Source: an uncultured Lentisphaeria bacterium (GTDB lineage: Bacteria; Verrucomicrobiota; Lentisphaeria; Victivallales; UBA1829). Taken from it: DNA of 11,928 nucleotides. This document shows, piece by piece, positions 6,951 to 11,928 of this stretch; positions within the stretch are counted from its first letter, which is position 1; each line of letters opens with the position of its first letter. Where the stretch lies: assembly GCA_905211485.1 (NCBI GenBank), contig CAJMAW010000097.1, positions 1 through 11,928 on the forward strand, read 5' to 3'. The notes beneath the pieces were generated by a model that saw nothing but the letters and a program-made list of their open reading frames with translations, was not told the DNA's origin and did not search any database. A program made the position numbers and the translations under genes.

Positions 6951-7038
6951 ACAGCTTTTCCGATTCCACTTTCCTCCGGAGAGCGGTCGGTCTCCGGAAG
7001 AAAGCAGTCAGAGAGGCGGCGTTTTCCCTGTAATGCTC

Positions 7039-8694
7039 TTACTTAAAGCGAATCAGGGATTTGTCATAATCCGCCGGAGGGATCAGTCCGAGGAAGTCAA
7101 TGCACGTTGCCGCAATCGAACTGATTCCGAGCCCCTTGTTCAGCTCCAGGGAATATTCCCCCTTGTATTCGGGATCATAGATGAAGGCGGGGACGGGATT
7201 CAGGGAATGGCTGGTTTTTCTGCGCGGAGCGCCGGAGGCATCGAGCTTCAGAGCGCCTTTTTTGTCATGCTCATACATGTCGTCGGCATTTCCATGGTCG
7301 GCTGTGACGATCATGACTCCGCCTGCCTTCTTCACGCTGTTGTAAATGCGTTCCAGACAAAGATCCAGAGCCGCCATGGCTGTCTGAACCGCCTGATACA
7401 CTCCCGTATGCCCGACCATGTCCCCGTTCGGGAAATTCAAACGGATGAAGCGGAAGGCGTTTTCCTCAATATTCCGGCAGACCAGATCGGTGATCAGGGC
7501 GCACTGCATCCACGGACGCTGTTCAAAAGGAACGACATCAGAAGGAATTTCCACATACTTTTCCAAAGTCTCATCAAACATGCCGGAACGGTTCCCGTTG
7601 AAGAAGTAGGTGACATGCCCGAACTTCTGCGTCTCGCTGACAGCAAGCTGGCTGACACCTGATTTTGCCAGATACTCTCCGAGAGTGTTGTCGATTTCGG
7701 GCGGATTCACGAGATAGTTCTGCGGGATGTGCAGGTCCCCGTCATATTCCATCATGCCGGCATAGAAGACATCGGGGCGGGGATCGCGCACGAATTTGTC
7801 GAAGGAATCCCCGGAATCGAAGGCCTGGCTGATTTCAATGGCACGGTCTCCGCGGAAGTTGAAATAGACCACTGCATCGCCGTCCTGAATCGGGCCGACA
7901 GGTGTGACTCCGTCGTCGGAAATCACAAAAGGCGGAAGATCCTGGTCGATCGCATGGGTTTCCTCGCGGAGCGTCACGACGGCGTCATGGGCATTGGGGA
8001 ACATACGGCCGCGTCCGGCCACATGAGTATCCCAGCCTTTCCTGACCATGTCCCAGTTCGCGCCGTAACGGTCCATCGTGATGACCATGCGTCCCCCGCC
8101 GGAAGCGATCCGGTAATCGCAGGAATCCGCTTCATTGATGGATTTGAGATATTCTTCAAAGGGATCGATATAATCGAGAGCGGAGGTTTCGGGAACGTCC
8201 CGGCCGTCCAGCAGCGCATGGATCCGGATTTTCCGGACACCTTGTTTGCGGGCATTTTCAATCATGCCTTTGAGATGGGCGATGTTGCTGTGCACGTTGC
8301 CGTCGGAAAAAAGTCCGATGAAATGCAGCGTTCCGCCCTGTTTCGTCTTTTCAATGACTTTTTCCCAGGTCCTGCCTTCAAACATCCTGCCGGAGGAAAT
8401 GGCTTCGGATACCAGTTTCGCACCCTGGGAGAAGACGCGCCCGCAGCCCATGGCGTTGTGTCCGACTTCGCTGTTGCCCATGTCGTCATCGCTGGGCAGT
8501 CCGACCGCGGTTCCGTGGGCTTTGAGTTCGGTATAGGGAAGTTCCTTCATCATCTTGTGAAGAAAGGGAGTGTTGGAATCGAGAACAGCGTCTCCATCCT
8601 TGTATTTGCCGATGCCGACACCGTCCATGATGACGAGTACGACGGGTCCGCGCCGTCCCTGGAATTTCGGGTTTGTCTCAAGCTTGCACGCCAT
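7039..8694 (-). CDS. gpmI: 2,3-bisphosphoglycerate-independent phosphoglycerate mutase (plant-type GpmI)
   Basis: Interconverts 3- and 2-phosphoglycerate in glycolysis and gluconeogenesis through a phosphoserine intermediate, using two divalent metals such as Mn2+. The 551-residue protein has MDGVG (D24), GNSEVGHNAMG with nucleophile S75, DGNVHS (H136), DGRDV (163-167), NFRGDR (279-284), NGDMVGHTG (D425, H429), TADHGNADDM (D466, H467) and TSHSLNPVP (H496). The middle domain reads SGGGRMVITMDRY and then RKGWDTHV. This matches the longer form known from plants, trypanosomatids and some bacteria rather than the E. coli type. AAGGAG lies about ten bases before ATG 8694. The gene is flanked by its own probable promoter (8856-8884) and terminator, so it is probably transcribed alone, with a leader of roughly 150 bases. 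Identification is firm. Confidence 0.96.
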   Translation of the reverse strand: MACKLETNPKFQGRRGPVVLVIMDGVGIGKYKDGDAVLDSNTPFLHKMMKELPYTELKAHGTAVGLPSDDDMGNSEVGHNAMGCGRVFSQGAKLVSEAISSGRMFEGRTWEKVIEKTKQGGTLHFIGLFSDGNVHSNIAHLKGMIENARKQGVRKIRIHALLDGRDVPETSALDYIDPFEEYLKSINEADSCDYRIASGGGRMVITMDRYGANWDMVRKGWDTHVAGRGRMFPNAHDAVVTLREETHAIDQDLPPFVISDDGVTPVGPIQDGDAVVYFNFRGDRAIEISQAFDSGDSFDKFVRDPRPDVFYAGMMEYDGDLHIPQNYLVNPPEIDNTLGEYLAKSGVSQLAVSETQKFGHVTYFFNGNRSGMFDETLEKYVEIPSDVVPFEQRPWMQCALITDLVCRNIEENAFRFIRLNFPNGDMVGHTGVYQAVQTAMAALDLCLERIYNSVKKAGGVMIVTADHGNADDMYEHDKKGALKLDASGAPRRKTSHSLNPVPAFIYDPEYKGEYSLELNKGLGISSIAATCIDFLGLIPPADYDKSLIRFK

Positions 8695-8767
8695 GATTGC
8701 CAGTCTCCTTCCTTATCAGAGTATGATGTCATTTCCTGTTGCCGATGGATTCCGCGTGTTCGGGCAT

Positions 8768-8820
8768 GAGAAGGAGGGGGGTTGTCCTGTTCCCATCGGA
8801 GAATCTCAGTCCCCCTTCTC
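8768..8820 (-). repeat. Imperfect inverted repeat in the gpmI leader
   Basis: GAGAAG (8768-8773) pairs with CTTCTC (8815-8820). After a two-base bulge, GGGG (8776-8779) pairs with CCCC (8811-8814), closing a loop of about 31 bases. It lies about 75 bases before the gpmI start codon, within the predicted transcript leader, and ends well before the ribosome site. No known riboswitch class was recognised. Confidence 0.45.
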
Positions 8821-8827
8821 CTGCCGT

Positions 8828-8847
8828 AAAAAAACGTCTTCGGACGT
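8828..8847 (-). terminator. Short hairpin with T-run: queA terminator or 5' hairpin of gpmI mRNA
   Basis: ACGTC/GACGT arms close a four-base loop (CGAA in the leftward transcript, TTCG on the other strand), and six to seven T follow leftward. It lies about 100 bases after the queA stop codon. The stem is only five base pairs. It begins almost exactly where the gpmI promoter would start transcription, so it could end queA transcripts and also cap the gpmI mRNA. Confidence 0.5.
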
Positions 8848-8855
8848 GAGTTCAT

Positions 8856-8884
8856 AATATAGCACCGCGCGCTCCGGATTTCCA
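8856..8884 (-). promoter_or_regulatory. Probable gpmI promoter with extended -10
   Basis: On the reverse strand TGGAAA (8884-8879) is followed after 17 bases by TATATT (8861-8856), preceded by TGC as in an extended -10. TGGAAA matches the -35 consensus at 4 of 6 positions and TATATT matches the -10 at 5 of 6. Initiation would fall near 8848, giving a leader of about 150 bases. Confidence 0.55.
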
Positions 8885-8894
8885 GTATTTCCTC

Positions 8895-8918
8895 CCGGGC
8901 TCCGCCCCCGGATTTTTT
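8895..8918 (+). terminator. Hairpin with T-run facing rightward, antisense to the queA-gpmI gap
   Basis: CCGGG and CCCGG arms close a seven-base loop, and a run of six T follows within one base on the + strand. No rightward gene ends nearby. It may stop antisense transcription or act as a weak bidirectional element after queA. The stem is short. Confidence 0.35.
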
Positions 8919-8948
8919 CTTCTTCCCAGGGAGGAGAAAAGAGTGCGG

Positions 8949-10094
8949 TCATCCGTTCTTTTCTTCCGGGGGGATCGGCCTTGCGGAAGTTTTCCGGAAG
9001 AAGTCCCCGGGGATTTCAGAATTCTCAGAGATCCGGTTCAGGATCAGCATGCAGTCCCCGTAGCTGAAGAATCTCATTTTCTCCTGTACGGCGAGAGCAT
9101 AGGCTCTTCGGATGTTCTCCGTCCCGGCGAAGGCGGAAACCAGCATGAGAAGCGTGCTTTTGGGAAGGTGGAAATTGGTCAGGAGCATATCGGCGGAAAG
9201 AACACGGCGCGGCGGATGAATGAAAATATCCGTCTCCCCCTCTCCCGGATGAAAGACGCCGGAAGGATCCACACAGGTTTCCAGAGTCCGCAGAGAAGTC
9301 GTCCCGACGGCCAGAATGCGGCGTCCGGAAGCCCTCGTTTCATTCAGCAGGGAGGCCGCCGGTCCGGGGAAACAATAGAATTCCCGGTGCATCTGATGCT
9401 CTTCCACATATTCCTCCGTCACAGGTTTGAAGGTGCCCGCCCCGACGTGGAGAGTCAGATCAATGATTTTCACATTCTTCCTCTCCAGTTCCCTGAAGAC
9501 GTCTCCCGTGAAATGCAGTCCCGCGGTCGGGGCGGCAACGGCGCCCGGAGTCCGGGCATAGAGAGTCTGATAGCGTTCGGAATCGAGCTCCTCATCGGGA
9601 CGCCGGATATAGGGCGGCAGAGGCAGGTGCCCGCATTGCCTCAAGGCCGCGTCCACCTCTCCGGTCAGGAACTCCACCGTGCAGACGCCGGAAGAATCTT
9701 TTCCCAGAAGACGGACAGAAAACACGGAAAGTGTCTCCCCGTCCCGTTCAAACAGACACAGTTCCGCCCCGGGCGAAACCCGTTTCGCAGGACGCATCAT
9801 GCAGCGCCAGAGCCGATCATTATCCGGAGAATGCAGTCCCAGCAGGAAAATCTCGATTTTCGCCCCCGTCTCCTTCCGGGCGAAAAGACGCGCCCGGATC
9901 ACGCGCGTATTGTTTCTCACCAGCGCGTCGCCCGGAGAAAGAAACTCTGCGAAATCCCGGAACGGATGAATGGAGCACTCCCCGGAAAGCGGATCCAGCA
10001 CCATCATGCGCGAATCCCCGCGATGTTCCGGGGGGTCCTGCGCAATCAGTTCCTCCGGAAGCTCGTAATCAAAATCATCTGTGCGCATCGTCAT
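8949..10094 (-). CDS. queA: S-adenosylmethionine:tRNA ribosyltransferase-isomerase (QueA)
   Basis: Transfers and rearranges the ribose of S-adenosylmethionine onto 7-aminomethyl-7-deazaguanine in tRNA, making epoxyqueuosine at the wobble position of GUN anticodons. The 381-residue protein has the family pattern from end to end: FDYELPEELIAQ (8-19), PPYIRR (160-165), GAVAAPTAGLHFT (184-196), HVGAGTFKPV (216-225), AVGTTSLRTLE (262-272), TNFHLPKSTLLMLVSAF (306-322) and FFSYGDCMLI (342-351). The length is slightly above the usual 340-360 because of a polar C-terminal tail. The start overlaps the end of glgA by 20 bases (ATG 10094) or 14 (ATG 10088; protein starts MTMRTDDF, so either fits). No Shine-Dalgarno is evident, which suggests translational coupling to glgA. 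No other queuosine gene (tgt, queC-F, queG) is in the window. Identification is firm. Confidence 0.96.
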   Translation of the reverse strand: MTMRTDDFDYELPEELIAQDPPEHRGDSRMMVLDPLSGECSIHPFRDFAEFLSPGDALVRNNTRVIRARLFARKETGAKIEIFLLGLHSPDNDRLWRCMMRPAKRVSPGAELCLFERDGETLSVFSVRLLGKDSSGVCTVEFLTGEVDAALRQCGHLPLPPYIRRPDEELDSERYQTLYARTPGAVAAPTAGLHFTGDVFRELERKNVKIIDLTLHVGAGTFKPVTEEYVEEHQMHREFYCFPGPAASLLNETRASGRRILAVGTTSLRTLETCVDPSGVFHPGEGETDIFIHPPRRVLSADMLLTNFHLPKSTLLMLVSAFAGTENIRRAYALAVQEKMRFFSYGDCMLILNRISENSEIPGDFFRKTSARPIPPEEKNG

Positions 10095-11544
10095 ACATCC
10101 GCTCGTAGCGGGAGGCGGTATTGTTCCAGGAGAAGTCGCGCGTCATGGCGTTGACGCGCATCCGGGCGAACGCGACGGGATCGTTTTTCCGGACTCCGGC
10201 CGCCCAGCGGATGGTTCCGTTCAGGGCTTCGGGGAAAAGATCCCAGAAGACGAAACCGGTGGCAGAACCGACATTCCGGCTGTCGAAATTCGTCACGGTA
10301 TCCGCGAGTCCGCCCGTGTGCCGGACGATCGGGAGAGTCCCGTAACGCATGCTGTACATCTGATTCAGACCGCAGGGCTCGTAACGCGAGGGCATGACGA
10401 AAAAGTCCGCCCCCCCCTCCGCCAGATGCGAAAGCGAATCGGGCGCATACCCCGTATAGACCGCCAGACGTTCCGGATATTTCCCCGCCAGATAACGGAA
10501 ATGATCCTCCAGGGATCGTTCGCCGGATCCAATGACGACAAACTGGAAATCATCGTGATACAGAAGATCTTCCAGACCGGAGGCAAAAACATCCAGCCCT
10601 TTCTGATACGCCAGACGCGAAATCGTCGCGAAAAGCGGCGTCTCCTCCCGTTCCGGCAGATGGAAATACTGCTGCAGCGCCCGTTTCGCCTCCTGTTTCG
10701 GAGCCGGATCGGATGCCGTGAAAAATGCGGGAAGGAAACGGTCGGCGGCGGGATTCCAGTTTTTGTCGTCAATGCCGTTCAGAATGCCCCGGAGTTTGCC
10801 CTGGGAAGCGCAGTGTCTCAGACACGAATCCAGAGAAAAACCAAACTCGGGAGACAGAATTTCAGAGGCATAAGTCGGACTCACCGTATTGACCATGTCC
10901 GCCGTCATGATTCCGCCCTTCAGCAGATTGATGCGGTCGTAGAATTCCAGACAGGTGTAGTTGAAATACTCCCATCCCAGCCCGCTCCAGTACAGATTCC
11001 CCTTGTCGAAGATCCCCTGATAACCGATATTGTGGATCGTCAGGACGGAGCGGCAGTTCCGGAAATTCTCCCGCCCGGAGTAAAGAGGGCTTTTCAGATA
11101 GACGCAGCAGAGCGCGGAATGCCAGTCGTTTGTATGGAGAATATCCGGAGTCAGCCCCAGCGTGCGGACCGCCTCCATCGCAGCGCGGGAAAAGAAGATG
11201 AAACGTTCGGCATTGTCCGAATATTCCTGTCCGCACCAGTCGTAGAGGGTGGGTCGGTCAAAATAACGGTTGTATTCGATGAAGTAGAAGTTCAGCCCCG
11301 GTTTCAGGGGAAGTTCATGAATTTTCGCCCACTGCGTCGTTCCGCCCAGGGGAACCCCAAGAAGATCAATGGAGCGGCTGAAACGGAGATTCAGCTTCCC
11401 CGTGATCTGAGGATAATACGGAAGAATGACAGACAGCTCGTGGCCCCGTTCCGCGAGTGCGTCCGGAAGAGCGGAGGACACATCGGCAAGTCCTCCTGTC
11501 TTCGCAAAGGGAACGGCCTCGCTGGCTACCCATACAATTTTCAT
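10075..11544 (-). CDS. glgA: Glycogen synthase (ADP-glucose type, GT5 family)
   Basis: Extends alpha-1,4-glucan chains from ADP-glucose in glycogen storage, in the cytoplasm. The 489-residue protein has the normal length and GT-B layout: an N-terminal GT5 domain (about 1-245) opening with MKIVWVASEAVPFAKTGGLADV (split here as MKIVWVASEA plus VPFAKTGGLADV; K15 is the ADP-glucose-binding lysine), HTNDWHSA (137-144) and TIHNIGYQG (169-177). The C-terminal GT1 domain has GILNGID (253-259), ISRLAYQKGLD (308-318) and SRYEPCGLNQMYSMRYG (386-402) with the catalytic-site glutamate E389, then HTGGLADTV. ATG 11544 is chosen because AGGAGA lies about eight bases upstream and the family signature starts at residue 2. 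The frame is open further upstream, but that stretch is unlike any GlgA. The stop codon lies inside queA. Other glg genes are not in the window. Confidence 0.96.
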   Translation of the reverse strand: MKIVWVASEAVPFAKTGGLADVSSALPDALAERGHELSVILPYYPQITGKLNLRFSRSIDLLGVPLGGTTQWAKIHELPLKPGLNFYFIEYNRYFDRPTLYDWCGQEYSDNAERFIFFSRAAMEAVRTLGLTPDILHTNDWHSALCCVYLKSPLYSGRENFRNCRSVLTIHNIGYQGIFDKGNLYWSGLGWEYFNYTCLEFYDRINLLKGGIMTADMVNTVSPTYASEILSPEFGFSLDSCLRHCASQGKLRGILNGIDDKNWNPAADRFLPAFFTASDPAPKQEAKRALQQYFHLPEREETPLFATISRLAYQKGLDVFASGLEDLLYHDDFQFVVIGSGERSLEDHFRYLAGKYPERLAVYTGYAPDSLSHLAEGGADFFVMPSRYEPCGLNQMYSMRYGTLPIVRHTGGLADTVTNFDSRNVGSATGFVFWDLFPEALNGTIRWAAGVRKNDPVAFARMRVNAMTRDFSWNNTASRYERMYDDAHR

Positions 11545-11692
11545 GCAACGTTCTCCTGAGTGTGTGTAAATAAGATTCCGATTCCCGATCGTCGTCGTCT
11601 TTGTGATTGTGGTCCTTCCTCTCTCTCTGAGAAATGGCTGCGGCGGATCTTCTGCCGGAGGAGTGTCCGATTGCGGCGCAAGAGGCGGAGAA
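11545..11692. other. Spacer between the rhomboid-like gene and glgA
   Basis: The 148 bases contain no gene. A short GAC/ACG triplet-repeat stretch lies near 11591-11601, and the glgA ribosome site AGGAGA is at about 11551-11556. No convincing promoter or terminator was found, so glgA could be read from its own weak promoter or from the upstream gene. Confidence 0.5.
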
Positions 11693-11928
11693 TCAGCGGC
11701 TTTCGCCGCGCATCTGTTCGCGCGCCTGGCGCAGACGCTCCATTTCCGCTTCGGACAAACTGTTGATCCCGCTCCTGGAAATCTTGTCAAGAAGATAATC
11801 AAGTTCTCTCTGCGTCACCTTTCCGGATGGAAACGGGCGGGCCGAGCCAGACGCCCCTCCTGCGGAAGCGTCTCCCGGAGCACCGGACCGGGGCGGCGGC
11901 GGGGGCGGCGGGGAAAACGATCCCCACG
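11693..11928 (-). CDS. C-terminal fragment of a probable rhomboid-family protein (DUF6576-like tail); N-terminus outside the window
   Basis: The visible 77 residues begin mid-gene at the right edge and end at TGA 11693. They start with a proline run (WGSFSPPPPPPP), continue through a Gly/Ala/Ser-rich linker and end in a compact helical segment: QRELDYLLDKISRSGINSL, then EAEMERLRQAREQMRGESR. The pattern of leucines with DKIS..GI.SLS..E...L..AR is what I associate with the small domain (DUF6576) following the membrane domain of rhomboid intramembrane serine proteases in some Bacteroidota and PVC bacteria. The catalytic Ser/His part is not in view, so protease function is inferred only from this tail. 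It is on the same strand as glgA, 148 bases upstream. Confidence is high that it is a real coding end and moderate for the family. Confidence 0.6.
   Translation of the reverse strand, partial: WGSFSPPPPPPPRSGAPGDASAGGASGSARPFPSGKVTQRELDYLLDKISRSGINSLSEAEMERLRQAREQMRGESR

Larger units (their letters stand above)
6452..7038. other. Intergenic region between gpmI and the exonuclease gene
   Basis: About 590 bases without a convincing gene. It contains the gpmI terminator (6923-6950), three exact copies of a 16-base repeat (6791-6838) and a roughly 100-base purine-rich stretch on the + strand (about 6677-6785). A 7-base-pair inverted repeat (ATGGACT 6554-6560, AGTCCAT 6574-6580) and the leader of the exonuclease gene make up the rest. 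Reverse-strand open frames here are low-complexity and have no recognisable domain. Confidence 0.6.
8695..8948. other. Structured gap between queA and gpmI (gpmI leader and promoter)
   Basis: The 254 bases hold no gene. In the leftward direction they contain a plus-strand-facing hairpin (8895-8918), an extended -10 promoter (8856-8884), a short hairpin with a T-run (8828-8847) and an imperfect inverted repeat in the gpmI leader (8768-8820). Confidence 0.6.

Noticed and set aside
6653..6969. Reverse-strand open frames of 69-99 codons between gpmI and the exonuclease gene
   Set aside because: They read through the tandem repeat, purine tract and terminator palindrome. Composition is low-complexity in each of three overlapping frames, so none is favoured.
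7729..8769. Rightward open frame of 346 codons
   Set aside because: Antisense to gpmI, which has all catalytic motifs. The open frame follows from the codon bias of gpmI.
8943..10154. Rightward open frame of 403 codons
   Set aside because: Antisense to queA, with an Arg/Gly/Pro-rich product and no family pattern.
10081..11559. Rightward open frame of 492 codons
   Set aside because: Antisense to glgA, which is unmistakable on the other strand.
11545..11802. N-terminal extension of glgA up to 11802
   Set aside because: It overlaps the end of the upstream rhomboid-like gene and has no GlgA similarity. The family N-terminus begins at ATG 11544 with a good ribosome site.

Overview
The window reads as a chromosomal segment of a Gram-negative-type bacterium. 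A lipid A-type phosphoesterase (LpxH-like), a MEP-pathway enzyme (IspD), bacterial glycogen synthase and a DUF6576-like rhomboid tail are all present. Base composition is moderately GC-rich, with strong use of CCG, CGG, GGA, TCC and GAA codons. The gene set, the C-terminal tail of the rhomboid-like protein and the plant-type phosphoglycerate mutase would fit the PVC group (for example Lentisphaerota/Verrucomicrobiota). That placement is an inference without database support. No insertion sequence, phage gene, CRISPR array, integrase or plasmid function is visible.

Left part (1-3540): a lactate permease family gene (lctP-like) runs leftward off the window edge. It starts from TTG 1720 and carries a Lys/Glu-rich insertion in a central loop. 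A roughly 700-base divergent intergenic region follows, then a rightward TIM-barrel sugar phosphate isomerase/epimerase that ends at a strong intrinsic terminator. A leftward tRNA-Thr(UGU) with encoded CCA lies beyond it.

Middle (3541-5310): a rightward LpxH-like metallophosphoesterase appears to start directly at its own extended -10 promoter, so its mRNA may be leaderless. It converges on ispD.

Right part (5289-11928): all genes are leftward. In transcription order they are a rhomboid-like protein (C-terminal piece only), glgA, queA (overlapping glgA by 14-20 bases), gpmI, a stand-alone 5'-3' exonuclease and ispD. glgA-queA and exonuclease-ispD look like two small transcription units. gpmI looks separately transcribed: it has an extended -10 promoter upstream and an intrinsic terminator built on a 22-base perfect palindrome downstream.

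The genes are mostly housekeeping: glycolysis (gpmI), glycogen synthesis (glgA), lactate or glycolate transport, isoprenoid precursors (ispD), outer-membrane lipid synthesis (LpxH-like), tRNA queuosine (queA) and DNA repair/replication (exonuclease). I see no novel multi-gene system. The points most worth a second look are the putative C-terminal sliding-clamp-binding motif on the exonuclease, the probable leaderless LpxH-like transcript, the structured gpmI leader, the charged insertion in LctP, and the strong over-representation of the palindrome TCCGGA across the window.
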